A stretch of 53,271 nt of DNA from JAGPUQ01 sp050179115 (GTDB lineage Bacteria; Pseudomonadota; Gammaproteobacteria; Pseudomonadales; Porticoccaceae), in contig JBFXFL010000015.1 of NCBI GenBank assembly GCA_050179115.1, positions 1-53,271 of the forward strand. Direction: 5' to 3'. This document shows, piece by piece, positions 1-8,990 of the stretch; position 1 is the first letter of the stretch, and each line of letters starts with the position of its first letter. Made by a program: the position numbers and the translations under genes. Below the pieces are notes generated by a model, which was not told the DNA's origin, did no database searches, and saw only the letters and a list, made by a program, of their open reading frames with translations.

Positions 1-2
1 TG

Positions 3-437
3 CGCGATAACTGGCGCATCGTTGCGAAGGCGGCCGAGGCGGCCGGGCGTACGGCCAGGCGTTCGGACTGGCGCTTGGGCCGCGATCTGTTCGTGGCGGA
101 AACCGACCGCGAGGCACGGCAGCTGGCCCTTGACGGACCCATCGGGCAGGTCTGGCGGGAGTACCTGCTACCCCTGTTCAAACAGTTCGGCATGACCGGT
201 GTAATGAAGCACCGGCCGGATGTCACGGATGCCGATGTCACCGTGGAATACCTGGCCGATCACAACTGGCTGGTGGGTTCACCGGCGACGGTGGCCGACA
301 AGCTGGCGCGTTTGCAGCAGGAGTCGGGTGGCTTTGGCTGTTTGTTGACCATGGCTTACGACCACCTCGATCACCTGACGGCCTGGCGGGAATCCAAACA
401 GGCGTTCATGACGGAAGTGGCGCCGCGGTTCAGATAG
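3..437 (+). CDS. Luciferase-like flavin-dependent oxidoreductase, C-terminal part
   Basis: This gene enters the window from the left; the visible 144 residues are its C-terminal end and the start lies outside. The segment WLVGSPATVADKLARLQ, about 40 residues before the stop, is the typical late motif of bacterial luciferase-like (LLM class) monooxygenases, where it precedes the last helices of the TIM barrel. Such enzymes use FMN or F420 to oxidise or reduce a small organic substrate in the cytoplasm. The ATG at 75 is internal, because the same frame stays open and protein-like back to base 3. Two more members of this family follow at 1925 and 10523, so the locus is rich in them. The substrate cannot be told. 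Confidence 0.8.
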   Translation, partial: RDNWRIVAKAAEAAGRTARRSDWRLGRDLFVAETDREARQLALDGPIGQVWREYLLPLFKQFGMTGVMKHRPDVTDADVTVEYLADHNWLVGSPATVADKLARLQQESGGFGCLLTMAYDHLDHLTAWRESKQAFMTEVAPRFR

Positions 438-610
438 AGGCGCCGTGGTGGCAGCGATGTCCGGCGCGGCTCGCGCTACTCAGGGCGGCTCTGAACAATC
501 CTGCCGTTCGTGCTGAGCCCGGCGGAGAGTGCATGGCAGGCGCCAAAATGCACTTCAGTTCGACCCTTCGGTTGGCTCAGGGCTCACCACACACGGATTT
601 ATAAGCATCC

Positions 611-1687
611 CTAGCCGCTCACTCCACCCACCACGGCGTGGCCACCGGCGCGCCAGCGCAACATACCGCCGGCCAGATTGGCAACGCGCTCGATGCCGGC
701 ACGCTGCAGCAGCACGGTTGCCTGGGCGGATCGACCCCCGGAGCGGCATACCGTTACCACGGGCTTGTCGGTGGCGATCTCGGCGATCCGTGCCGACAGT
801 GTGCCCAGGGGGATCAACTGGGCGCCGGGTATATGCCCGAGCGGGCCTTCGAATTCGTCGGGCTCGCGCACATCCAGTACGCGCACGGCATCGAGGTGCT
901 CTTCCAGCCAGCGAGGGTCGATCTCCCAGAGCCCCGCGAAGGTATAGGTCAGCGGTGCCCAATGCGGCCCATCGTCCGGCACCGTGCCGGTGTCCGGACG
1001 GCCGCATTTGAGGTTGGCGGGTACCGCGATATCGATTTTCTTGGGATGGGGCAGGTTGAGATTGTTCATGTAGCCGGCAAAATCCGCCTCGCTGATCTGC
1101 CCACCGCAGCGTGGGTTATAGCGCTTTTCTTCGCCGACGCTGGTCACCGTCAAACCGTGGTAGTCGTGGCCCGGGTAGAGTCGGGTGGCGTCGGGCAGGG
1201 AAAAAATCTGGGTATGAATGGAGCGGTACAGGCGCCCAGCGTCGCCCTGCTGGAAATCCGTGCGGCCGCAGCCGCGAATCAGCAGGGCATCGCCGGTGAA
1301 GGCCATGCTTTCGTCGTCCAGCACATAGGTGAGACAGCCGTTGGTGTGCCCCGGCGTTTCGCGGACTTCAAGATAGCGACCGCCGAACTTGACGTGCTCG
1401 CCCTGGCGCAGATAGCGGTCCGCGCCCTCGACCCCGGAATTGGCGGCGATCAGGATGTCGGCGCCGGTGCGCTGCTTGAGCAGCCAGGCGCTGGTGACAT
1501 GATCGGCGTGGCAGTGGGTATCCAGCACCGCGATCAGCTTCAGCCCAAGTTCCGTTAGCAGTGCGGTATCGCGGCGCGCCTGCTCGAACACCGGATCGAT
1601 GAGCACCGCAGCACCGGTGTCGCCGTCGCCGAGCAGATAGGTGTAGGTGGACGATTCCTGGTCGAACAATTGACGAAAGACAAGCAT
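611..1687 (-). CDS. Persulfide dioxygenase-rhodanese fusion (MBL fold + rhodanese)
   Basis: A 358-residue protein with two domains. Residues 1-230 are a metallo-beta-lactamase fold with the metal motif HxHxDH at His58, His60, Asp62 and His63, of the ETHE1/glyoxalase II type. Residues 255-358 are a rhodanese domain with the loop CRSGGRS and its catalytic cysteine at 314. In known fusions of this architecture the non-haem iron domain oxidises glutathione persulfide to sulfite, and the rhodanese moves sulfur between glutathione persulfide and thiosulfate. The role here would be sulfide or persulfide detoxification in the cytoplasm. The gene stands alone, divergent from the oxidoreductase at 1925 across a 237-bp gap. 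An MBL-rhodanese hydrolase of another specificity is possible. Confidence 0.85.
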   Translation of the reverse strand: MLVFRQLFDQESSTYTYLLGDGDTGAAVLIDPVFEQARRDTALLTELGLKLIAVLDTHCHADHVTSAWLLKQRTGADILIAANSGVEGADRYLRQGEHVKFGGRYLEVRETPGHTNGCLTYVLDDESMAFTGDALLIRGCGRTDFQQGDAGRLYRSIHTQIFSLPDATRLYPGHDYHGLTVTSVGEEKRYNPRCGGQISEADFAGYMNNLNLPHPKKIDIAVPANLKCGRPDTGTVPDDGPHWAPLTYTFAGLWEIDPRWLEEHLDAVRVLDVREPDEFEGPLGHIPGAQLIPLGTLSARIAEIATDKPVVTVCRSGGRSAQATVLLQRAGIERVANLAGGMLRWRAGGHAVVGGVSG

Positions 1688-1924
1688 GGTCCGATTCCGG
1701 TTGCGGCAGTCGAGTGGGATCGATTCTAGGGCAAGTGACGCGCCGTGGCGATGCGAATACTTGGCCTATGTCAAGTCATCGCCATCAGTGTGCGTGCATT
1801 CCTGGCACCGGGGTCCGCTGCCGGGCGCCGACTGGCGGCAGGATGTTGTATGGGTTAACTTACCCCGCCTGAATATTTTCCCCAACCGCGCGTCGCCCAG
1901 CGGCACCACCACAGGAGACCCCCG

Positions 1925-3001
1925 ATGGAATGCGGAATACAGATGCTGTTCCAGAACCCCGGCAACCTCAGCGATGCCGAGGTCTATACCGCCGAGCTCA
2001 AGCTCGCCAAACTGGCCGAGCCCTTCGGTTTCGATTCCATCTGGTGCGTCGAACACCATTTCACCGACTACACCATGTGTCCCGATGTCACCCAGTTTCT
2101 GAGCTACATGGCCGGCTGCACCAGCCGCATCAAGCTGGGTACCGGTGCGGTGATCCTGCCCTGGCACGATCCGCTGCGCGTGGCGGAAGAAATTGCGCTG
2201 CTCGATTACTACAGCAATGGCCGCACCATCCTCGGCATGGGACGCGGACTGGCGCGACTCGAGTACGAAGGTTTCCGCGAGGACATGAACCAGAGCCGCA
2301 CCAAGTTCAACGAAGCGGCCCGGATGATCACCACGGCGCTCGAAACCGGATTCGCGGAATATGACGGTGAAGTGGTCAAGCAGCCCCGCGTCGAAATCCG
2401 CCCGCGGCCGCTGAAAAGCTTTGCCGGCCGCACCTTCTCGGTGGCCATGTCGCCGGATTCCATCGATGCCGGCGCTGAGCTCGGGTCCCAGATCATGCTG
2501 TTCATGCAACGTCCCATCGAGCAGATGGCCGCCGAAGTGAACCGCTACCGGGAGCTGTACCGCAAGCACCACGGACGCGAGCCGCTGCCGGTGCTGTGCA
2601 ACGATTTCATCATCTGCGACGATAGTGCCGAGCGCGCCGAAGAGATGGCCCGCAAGTACATCGCCGCCTACTTTCTCACCGCCGCCAAGCACTACGAGAT
2701 GGCGGGTTCGCACTTCGCCGGTACCAAGGGCTACGCGGCCTACGGCGATGCCGCCAAGATGCTGCAGGAGCTCGGACTCGACAAGGTGGCGGATGCCTTT
2801 GTCGATTTCCAGATCTGGGGCACCCCACAACAGATTTTCGACAAACTCGAAACCCGCCAAAAAGATCTGGGCGACTTCCAGCTCAACGGCTGCTTCAGCT
2901 TTGCGGGCATGCCCTATGACTATTGCGAGCGCAGCATGAAGCTGTACGGGGCGCGTTGTATCCCCGAGCTGCATAACTGGAAAAGCCAAAGCGCCGCCTG
3001 A
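1925..3001 (+). CDS. LLM class flavin-dependent oxidoreductase
   Basis: A 358-residue single-domain protein of the bacterial luciferase-like family (TIM barrel). The early segment FDSIWCVEHHF (residues about 37-47) is the conserved N-terminal flavin-site region of the family, followed by the RIKLGTGAVILPWHDPLRVAEE stretch split over the second and third strands. An AGGAGA Shine-Dalgarno sequence lies 7-8 bases before the ATG, which fixes the start. It is likely a two-component FMN-dependent monooxygenase that needs a separate reductase; no reductase is seen next to it. It is convergent with the D-aminoacylase gene at 3410. Substrate unknown. Confidence 0.85.
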   Translation: MECGIQMLFQNPGNLSDAEVYTAELKLAKLAEPFGFDSIWCVEHHFTDYTMCPDVTQFLSYMAGCTSRIKLGTGAVILPWHDPLRVAEEIALLDYYSNGRTILGMGRGLARLEYEGFREDMNQSRTKFNEAARMITTALETGFAEYDGEVVKQPRVEIRPRPLKSFAGRTFSVAMSPDSIDAGAELGSQIMLFMQRPIEQMAAEVNRYRELYRKHHGREPLPVLCNDFIICDDSAERAEEMARKYIAAYFLTAAKHYEMAGSHFAGTKGYAAYGDAAKMLQELGLDKVADAFVDFQIWGTPQQIFDKLETRQKDLGDFQLNGCFSFAGMPYDYCERSMKLYGARCIPELHNWKSQSAA

Positions 3002-3409
3002 CGGATGGGTGTTGATGAGGGGCGCGCAGACTGTGGTGTGAGTGCCCCCCAAAAGCGTACGCGCTGGCCGATGGTCGAATGCAGTGACCGGAGATTCAAA
3101 AGTTAGCAAGAGAAACGACGGGCAACCCCGGGGCAAATGCACCGGGGAATTCAAACTGGAGGCGGCGTGGCTGATCAAAGGCGGTCAGGCCGCAGTTATC
3201 GTCAATTCCGGTATTCAGTAACCTCAATCAAGGGGCGACCGGTTCCCTGTTTTCGTCTTTTCACTTTCGGCAAGAATGCCAACCGCCCAGGATGGCTTCG
3301 GTCGGTGGGACTCACGCAAAGACCCGGTAAACAAATTCAGCCCCTGCGTGACCGCAGGGGCTGAATTTACGAACAGGATTCTCCCGGGTTCATTGCGAGT
3401 CGTGTCGCC
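3002..3409. other. Intergenic region between convergent genes
   Basis: About 400 bases without a convincing gene. Short open frames on the plus strand (for example at 3137 and 3276) have no ribosome-binding site and no recognisable sequence. The only structured element seen is the hairpin at 3333-3368. No tRNA or repeat was seen. Confidence 0.6.
3333..3368. terminator. Perfect 16-bp hairpin, bidirectional terminator
   Basis: The left arm 3333-3348 (AAATTCAGCCCCTGCG) and the right arm 3353-3368 are exact reverse complements, separated by the tetraloop TGAC. The AT-rich outer end and GC-rich inner part give an A-tract/T-tract form on both strands. It lies 41 bases after the stop of the minus-strand gene at 3410 and between two convergent genes, so it most likely ends transcription from both sides. 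Confidence 0.85.
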
Positions 3410-5113
3410 TCAGGCATTCACCCCCCGCCGCAGCAACTGGCCAGGCAGAGCGTCGCCCGTGCCCAGCAGATCGCGATCGCGTTGCCGCAGCAGCACGCCG
3501 TTGACGATCACCGCATCGACACCAAAGGCCTTCGCGATCAGCCGGTCCTGCCCCGCAGGCTGGTCGTAGACCCGCTCCAGTCCGCCCGCGTTCACCGTGG
3601 CGGGATCGATCACCACCACATCGGCGGGCTTGCCCACTTGCAGGGTTCCCCGGTCCTTGATGCCGAACACTGCGGCGGGCCGCGAGGTCAGCATGCGGAT
3701 GGCTTCCTCGAACGGGATGGCCTGTTTGTCGCGCACCCAGCGACCCAGCAGATAGGTGGGCAGACAGGCGTCGCACAACTGGCTGGCGTGGGCCCCGGCG
3801 TCGGAGAGACCGAGCACGGTGTTGGGGTCCTTGAGCAGATCCTCGACCGCGGTTTCGTTGGCGTTGGCGACCGGCATGCGGAAGCGGGCTTCCAGATTGG
3901 TGGCGAGCGCCAGATCGAAGCCGAGATCGATGGTCGCCACGCCCAGTTCCCGCGCCACCTCGCCGACCGTGCGCTCCTCGTACTCCGGACGGCCGCACAT
4001 GGAGATGACGGCGTTTTCCCAGGAAGTGCGGAACGAGGCGCGCACGCTTGCCATTTTTTCCTTCACGGCGCGGCGGAATTCGGGATCGGCGTAATACCTT
4101 TTCTTGCCTTCGGCATCGGCGGCGGCCACAGGCTTGAACACCGACAGGCTTTCGAACGGGAAGGGTTCCTTGAACTGGAATTCGAAGCACAGCGGGCGCG
4201 GTGTCACCTGGGGCACGATGTTGCGGCCCTTCGCGATCAGCTCGGCGGTGCGCTGCTGTTGCAGGATGTGCGCGTCGGGGCTGACCATGCCGGCCAGCAT
4301 GGCGGTCCAGCTGATGGTGATGCCGTTTTCCTCGGCGAGCTTTTCGTACTCGTCGAACCAGAGTTCCTTGCCGGCCGTGGCCTGCATCATGCCCTTGCCG
4401 CCCTTCAGGGTGGATACCAGGGTGCGGATTTCCTCGTAGGAAGCGACCCGGCTCGGCACCGGCCGGCCCTTGAGGCCCACATGGGTCGCGGACTTGGAGG
4501 TGGCAAAACCGATGGCGCCGGCGGCCATGGCCTCGGCGACGATCTTGCGCATCTGCTCGATTTCGTCCGGGGTGGCCTCGCGCTCGGTGGCGGCTTCGCC
4601 CATCACATAGAGGCGGGTCGGAGTGTGGCCGATCAGCACGCCCACGTTGATGGCGGTGCCGGCTTTTTCGATGGCATCGAGATATTGCGGGAAGGTCTCG
4701 AACGGCCAGTCGGCGCCCAGACCCGCGTTGAGCGCGGCGGGGCTCATGCCCTCGACTTTTTCGAGGGTGCCGATGATGAGGTTGCGGTGTTCGGGGCGGG
4801 TCGGCGCGACGCCGAAGCCGCAGTTGCCCAGCACCACGGTGGTGACGCCGTGCCAGGGGGAGATGGTCAGCATCCGGTCCCAGAGCACCTGGGCATCGTA
4901 ATGGGTGTGGATGTCCACAAACCCGGGCGTGACCATCCTGTCCGTGGCGTCGATGGTGGTGGCGGCGGTGCCGGGCGCCTGCCCGAGTGCCACTACCTTG
5001 CCGTCCTTGATGGCGACGTCGCCGCGATAGCCGGGTGTCCCTGAGCCATCGACGATGGTGCCGCCGGTGATCTTGATGTCGTAAGTAGTACTGGTGTCGG
5101 TGGTGTTGCTCAT
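3410..5113 (-). CDS. N-acyl-D-amino-acid deacylase family amidohydrolase
   Basis: A 567-residue amidohydrolase-superfamily protein. Residues 61-73 (VTPGFVDIHTHYD) carry the HxH metal motif at His69 and His71, and GNCGFG near residue 98 holds the cysteine typical of D-aminoacylases. The length and the long C-terminal part match COG3653 enzymes, which hydrolyse N-acyl-D-amino acids or related cyclic amides in the cytoplasm with zinc. A GAGGTGA ribosome-binding site precedes the ATG at 5113. It sits 74 bases downstream of another amidohydrolase (5188-6291) on the same strand, so the two may form an operon, although a GC-rich hairpin lies in the gap. Members of this family are often annotated loosely; the true substrate may be a xenobiotic or terpenoid ring. 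Confidence 0.85.
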   Translation of the reverse strand: MSNTTDTSTTYDIKITGGTIVDGSGTPGYRGDVAIKDGKVVALGQAPGTAATTIDATDRMVTPGFVDIHTHYDAQVLWDRMLTISPWHGVTTVVLGNCGFGVAPTRPEHRNLIIGTLEKVEGMSPAALNAGLGADWPFETFPQYLDAIEKAGTAINVGVLIGHTPTRLYVMGEAATEREATPDEIEQMRKIVAEAMAAGAIGFATSKSATHVGLKGRPVPSRVASYEEIRTLVSTLKGGKGMMQATAGKELWFDEYEKLAEENGITISWTAMLAGMVSPDAHILQQQRTAELIAKGRNIVPQVTPRPLCFEFQFKEPFPFESLSVFKPVAAADAEGKKRYYADPEFRRAVKEKMASVRASFRTSWENAVISMCGRPEYEERTVGEVARELGVATIDLGFDLALATNLEARFRMPVANANETAVEDLLKDPNTVLGLSDAGAHASQLCDACLPTYLLGRWVRDKQAIPFEEAIRMLTSRPAAVFGIKDRGTLQVGKPADVVVIDPATVNAGGLERVYDQPAGQDRLIAKAFGVDAVIVNGVLLRQRDRDLLGTGDALPGQLLRRGVNA

Positions 5114-5135
5114 GGTGTCACCTCGCTAACGCAAA

Positions 5136-5156
5136 CCGCCCGGGGCTGCCGGGCGG
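5136..5156. terminator. GC-rich hairpin between two amidohydrolase genes
   Basis: CCGCCCGG (5136-5143) and CCGGGCGG (5149-5156) form a perfect 8-bp stem with a 5-base loop. On the minus strand it lies just after the upstream gene and shortly before the Shine-Dalgarno sequence of the D-aminoacylase gene. It has no long T-tract, so it may lower read-through rather than stop transcription fully. Confidence 0.4.
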
Positions 5157-5187
5157 GTGCGGGGGTTGGCGGTATTCACGGCCCGGT

Positions 5188-6291
5188 TCAGATCGGCAGG
5201 TTGTAGCACTCCACGACGTTGTCGTGAAGGATCCAGTTCTTTTCCTGCTCGGACATGTCCTTGGTGTGCTCGGTCAGAATCTCCTGCGACCAGGGCCAGG
5301 TGGAATCGCTGTGGGGGAAATCGTTTGCCCACATCAGCCGCCGCGGGTTCATTTCATCGCGGTGCCTGAAAGCGGTCCAGTCATCCTGGAAGGTCAGGTA
5401 GATGTTGCTCTGGAAATACTCGCTCGGCAGTTTTTCCAGCGGCGGGCACTTCATCCAGTAGCGGTGCCGGTTGTAGGCGTGGTCCATGCGGTAGATGAAG
5501 TGGGGCACCCAGCCGGCGTCGGCTTCGGCGCAGACCACTTTCAACTTCGGGTGCCGCTCGAACACGCCGCCGAACACGAAGGTGCCGAGAATGTCCTGGC
5601 AGCCGCGCATGATGGCGAGAAAGCCGTTGATCTTCGGGCCGCGCTGCTTGGTGATCGAATCGGCCTTGGAGGTCAGGATGTGGAACGACAGCGGCATCTG
5701 CAGATCGACAGCGGCTTCCCACAGGGCGTCGTACATGGGGTCGTGGTAGTCCGCCGCGGGCGGGTTGCCGGTCATCATCACGCCGACGAAGCCGCGCTTC
5801 TTGGCGTCTTCGATTTCCTTGATGCCTTCGTCCACCGAACGCAGCGCGACCTGACCCAGGCCGAACAGGCGATTTTTCGGCGCGTCGGCCACATAGCCTT
5901 CCAGCCAGCGGTTGTAGGCATTGAAACAGGCGACCTGATAATCGATGTCGGGGTGGTTGCACAGCATCATGCCGACGGTCGGGTAGATCAGCTCGGCGGA
6001 CACGCCGTCACGGTCCTGATCGGCGACCCGGAATTTGGCGTCCCAGGAGCTGCGCGGCAGGTCGGAAAACTTCATGCCGCCCGGCTTGAGCTCCTCGGGC
6101 TTGCGCCCGGCCGCCGCCACCAGCCCCATGGGCACGGGCTGATCCAGGCCGTCGATGACGAAGATATCGCCGTACTTTTCGTGCTCGATCATATGAGGCG
6201 CACGGTCGCGGAATTTCGGATCGATGTTGTCGGTATAACAGGTGGGCGGCTCGGCGATATGGGAGTCCGCGGAAATCACGGGTTTGAGCAT
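5188..6291 (-). CDS. Amidohydrolase family protein (TIM-barrel, PF04909-like)
   Basis: A 367-residue protein that starts MLKPVISADSHI, with the metal-binding D-S-H of amidohydrolase-2 proteins, and carries the late motif RLMWANDFPHSDSTWPWS (about residues 307-324), whose aspartates close the metal site. The family includes decarboxylases such as ACMSD and gamma-resorcylate decarboxylase as well as C-C hydrolases. Members in catabolic clusters often act on CoA-linked or aromatic intermediates. A GAGGAAA Shine-Dalgarno sequence precedes the ATG at 6291. The region upstream contains 22-bp tandem repeats and is partly duplicated at 8571-8706. Exact reaction unknown. Confidence 0.85.
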   Translation of the reverse strand: MLKPVISADSHIAEPPTCYTDNIDPKFRDRAPHMIEHEKYGDIFVIDGLDQPVPMGLVAAAGRKPEELKPGGMKFSDLPRSSWDAKFRVADQDRDGVSAELIYPTVGMMLCNHPDIDYQVACFNAYNRWLEGYVADAPKNRLFGLGQVALRSVDEGIKEIEDAKKRGFVGVMMTGNPPAADYHDPMYDALWEAAVDLQMPLSFHILTSKADSITKQRGPKINGFLAIMRGCQDILGTFVFGGVFERHPKLKVVCAEADAGWVPHFIYRMDHAYNRHRYWMKCPPLEKLPSEYFQSNIYLTFQDDWTAFRHRDEMNPRRLMWANDFPHSDSTWPWSQEILTEHTKDMSEQEKNWILHDNVVECYNLPI

Positions 6292-6476
6292 GGCACTTTC
6301 CTCAGCAGGTGAATGAACAGACCTCAGCAGATAAATGAACAGGCCCCAACAGGCGAACGAACAGGCCTCAGTCGGTGAATCAGTACAGCGGGTCAGGTCG
6401 GGAATTTTGCGCGCGATACATGGCCGCTGCTGTGCTTATGAAACCCAGTAAAACCCAAGTTAAATCAAAATGCCAT
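6283..6476 (-). repeat. Duplicated upstream region, copy 1 (intact gene)
   Basis: The first codons of the amidohydrolase gene and about 180 bases upstream match a second block at 8571-8706 in the same orientation. Shared stretches include TTGAGCATGGCACT over the start codon and AAATCAAAATGCCA at the far end (6462-6475). Copy 1 differs mainly by an extra run of 22-bp tandem repeats. It presumably holds the promoter of the amidohydrolase gene. Confidence 0.75.
6306..6371. repeat. Three 22-bp imperfect tandem repeats
   Basis: Units at 6306-6327, 6328-6349 and 6350-6371 share the pattern CAGRYRAAYGAACAGRCCYCAR. A fourth, more diverged unit may follow from 6372. The repeats lie 15-80 bases upstream of the amidohydrolase start (minus strand). 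The related block at 8571-8706 has only one unit, so the array is an expansion. There are no spacers, so this is not CRISPR. Confidence 0.8.
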
Positions 6477-6616
6477 GCCGGGCGCGCTTGCCGAACGGGG
6501 CGGCGAAGCGGCGCTCGGCAGGGGCCGTCCCCACCGGGCGTGTCGATCACTCAGGGAGTGCGGTTCGCGTCGGCGTGTATGCTCGCACCTCGTTCGTCCG
6601 GATGAAGAGGTGATCG

Positions 6617-8443
6617 ATGGTCCGTTGCTACATCCCCGCGAGTCTGCGCGATGTGCAAACCCTGCCCGAGTTGTTCGCCTGGCGCGTGGCGGCCTCGCCG
6701 CGTGGGACGGCGTATCGCTGGTTCGATGGCGCGACCGCGCAATGGTTCAGCCTGTCCTGGCAGGAGATCGGTGTCCAGGTGTCGCGTTGGCGACGGGCGC
6801 TGCTGGCCCATCGTCTCCCGCCCGGGGCTCGGGTTGCGATCCTGCTGCCCAATGGGCTGGACCACGTCAGCATGGATTTGGCGGCCTTGTCACTGGGACT
6901 GGTACCGGTACCCATGCACGCGTTGGACAACCCCGAGAGCATAGGCTACATCCTCCACGACAGCGAAGCTGTGCTCCTGCTGGTCGACAGCGTGGAGCGC
7001 TGGCAAGCCATCGCCGCCGCGGGCGGCGTCACGTCCGCGCTGCAACGCGTGATCGCACTGGACGCCGGCGCAACGGCCCCCGGCGGCGACCTGGTGCTTG
7101 GCCTGAACGCCTGGCTGGAAACCGCCGACACGTCCAACCTGGAAACGGATGATGACCACGAGCTGCCGCGTGTCCCAGCCGAAGCCCTGGCGGCGCTGGT
7201 CTACACCTCGGGCACCACCGGTCGCCCCAAGGGAGTGATGCTGTCCCACCGCAATGTGGTGTCGAACATTCATGCCTTGCTCGAGCGCTACACGCTGACC
7301 GAACGCGATGTGCTGCTGTCGTTCCTGCCGCTGTCGCACACCTTCGAGCGCACGGTGGGCTATTACCTGCCCATGGCAGCGGGCGCTTGTGTGGCCTACG
7401 CCCGCTCGGTCGCGCTGCTGCCGGAAGACCTGCTCAGCGTGCGGCCCACCGTGCTGGTGTCGGTGCCGCGCATCTACGAGCGGATCCATGCCAAGGTACA
7501 GGAGGCCATGCAGGAGCGCGGCGTCGTGGGCCGCACGCTCCTGGCGTGGGCCGAAAAAATCGGGTGGCGCGTATTTCTTGCTGCCCAACATCATGTGGCT
7601 CCGGCGCGGACCGACCGGTTGGCCTGGGACGCCTTGCGGCCGCTGGTCGCGGACAAAGTCCTGGCGGCATTCGGCGGACGGCTGCGGATGGCCATTGCCG
7701 GCGGTGCGCCCTTGAGCGCCAACGTGGCCCATTTCTTCCTCGGCCTGGGCCTCAATCTTCTGCAGGGCTACGGCATGACCGAGACTTCCCCGGTAGTCAG
7801 CTGCAACGCGCCGGATGACAATGAGCCCGCCTCCGTGGGTCGGCCTCTGGCGGGTGTGCAGGCGCGCATTGGCGACAACGACGAACTGCTCATCGCCGGC
7901 CCCAACGTCATGCGGGGCTACTGGAAGCGCCCGGAGGACACGCAGCGCGTGCTGCGGCCCGACGGCTGGCTGCACACCGGCGACCAGGCCAGGGTGGTCG
8001 ATGGCCGGTTGTACATCGTGGGTCGCATCAAAGACATCATCGTCACCTCGACCGGTGAAAAAATCCCGCCCGGCGATCTGGAGCTCGCCATCCAGGCCGA
8101 CCCGTTGTTTGCCCAGGTGCTGGTGGTGGGCGAGCAGCGACCCTTCCTTGCGGTGTTGGCCGTGGTGGATCCGCACACCTGGGAGCACGCGGCCAAAGCC
8201 CTGGGCCTGGATCCGGCCAGTCCGGATTCGCTGTCGTCGGATGCCGCGCGCCGCATGGCGCTCGCGCGCATTGCTGCGCAGGCGAAATCCTTTCCGTCCC
8301 ATGCCACACCCAAACAGGTGTTTCTGACGAGCGAGCCCTGGACCATAGATGCGGGACTCATGACCCCCACGCTCAAACTCAAGCGCCCCGGCCTGGAAAA
8401 AAGATTCGCGGCCGAAATTGCACGGATGTACGAACACCACTGA
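6617..8443 (+). CDS. Long-chain acyl-CoA synthetase (AMP-binding)
   Basis: A 608-residue adenylate-forming ligase. The P-loop-like AMP signature YTSGTTGRPKG lies near residues 196-206, the A5 motif GYGMTETSP near 386-394, and the C-terminal part has the hinge segment TGDQARVVDGRLYIVGRIKD split by strands (residues about 454-474). The long-chain (FAA1/FadD15-like) subtype is favoured by the single-residue linker layout and length. It activates a carboxylic acid to the CoA thioester with ATP, the entry step for beta-oxidation by the acyl-CoA dehydrogenase at 11701. The AGAGG at 6606 supports the ATG at 6617. Chain-length preference cannot be read. Confidence 0.9.
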   Translation: MVRCYIPASLRDVQTLPELFAWRVAASPRGTAYRWFDGATAQWFSLSWQEIGVQVSRWRRALLAHRLPPGARVAILLPNGLDHVSMDLAALSLGLVPVPMHALDNPESIGYILHDSEAVLLLVDSVERWQAIAAAGGVTSALQRVIALDAGATAPGGDLVLGLNAWLETADTSNLETDDDHELPRVPAEALAALVYTSGTTGRPKGVMLSHRNVVSNIHALLERYTLTERDVLLSFLPLSHTFERTVGYYLPMAAGACVAYARSVALLPEDLLSVRPTVLVSVPRIYERIHAKVQEAMQERGVVGRTLLAWAEKIGWRVFLAAQHHVAPARTDRLAWDALRPLVADKVLAAFGGRLRMAIAGGAPLSANVAHFFLGLGLNLLQGYGMTETSPVVSCNAPDDNEPASVGRPLAGVQARIGDNDELLIAGPNVMRGYWKRPEDTQRVLRPDGWLHTGDQARVVDGRLYIVGRIKDIIVTSTGEKIPPGDLELAIQADPLFAQVLVVGEQRPFLAVLAVVDPHTWEHAAKALGLDPASPDSLSSDAARRMALARIAAQAKSFPSHATPKQVFLTSEPWTIDAGLMTPTLKLKRPGLEKRFAAEIARMYEHH

Positions 8444-8990
8444 GCCCCAGCCATCCGTTCGCGCACCCGCGGTGCCCGGCGCGAAGGTCGACGAGACCCG
8501 GTGCGGAACGCTGCGGTAACTGCCGCGCGGCGTGCGGCTCGGCGCCCCGGTGCCAACGCGGTCAGCGCGTTGGCTTGAGCATGGCACTGTCCTCGGCTGA
8601 GTGAATGGGTACATCAGGTCCGGTCGGGAATGTTTGCGCGCAGCGCTGGGCCGCTGTAGCGCTTATCGCGTGCCCCAGGAAAACCCATGCGAAATCAAAA
8701 TGCCAGGTCCGACCCTGCCGCGATGGGGGTGATTGGCGCCGAAAATCAGCAGTCCCGGACCGACGGCGGACGGTACCGGCAAGGCCGGCAGCCACCGGTG
8801 GCGGAGACCACTGCCCACGCCGACAGGACAGGCCGTATCCGGCGGTCACGGAATTTCCATCCAGACGTCACGTCCCCGGCATCAAGTAGTCACAGGCCAT
8901 GGGCAGTCTTGGCACGGGATCGCCGACAGTATCGCGATCCAAGGTGGTACTCGCCGCTCGAGTACGGATGAATTGCAGGGGAAATCGATC
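8444..8990. other. Intergenic region holding a decayed locus
   Basis: About 550 bases between two plus-strand genes. Bases 8536-8706 are a gene relic described separately. From 8707 to 8970 nothing recognisable was found. The open frame upstream of 8991 that is continuous with the phosphodiesterase gene has no ribosome-binding site and reads as shuffled arginine- and proline-rich sequence, so it is not taken as coding. Confidence 0.6.
8536..8706 (-). pseudogene. Relic: LLM gene tail joined to amidohydrolase start and promoter
   Basis: Read on the minus strand, 8706-8574 matches the upstream region of the amidohydrolase gene at 5188-6291, including its start codon and the first four codons (MLKP). 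This is followed at once by 8568-8536, which matches with one mismatch in 33 bases the last codons and stop region of the LLM oxidoreductase gene at 10523 (10520-10552). The simplest reading is a duplicated amidohydrolase-to-LLM operon that lost everything between codon 4 of the first gene and the last ten codons of the other. The six-residue frame it encodes, MLKPTR, is not functional. Confidence 0.7.

Noticed and set aside
1766..3178. 470-codon minus-strand frame over the LLM oxidoreductase gene
   Set aside because: Antisense of a clear gene with a proper start and motif.
6306..6371. CRISPR array
   Set aside because: Repeats are contiguous with no spacers, and no cas genes are present.
6890..8614. 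574-codon minus-strand frame opposite the acyl-CoA synthetase
   Set aside because: Antisense shadow; overlaps the relic as well and has no recognisable domain.
8562..8849. 95-codon minus-strand gene ending MLKPTR
   Set aside because: It is the relic of the amidohydrolase promoter and start; the frame is accidental.
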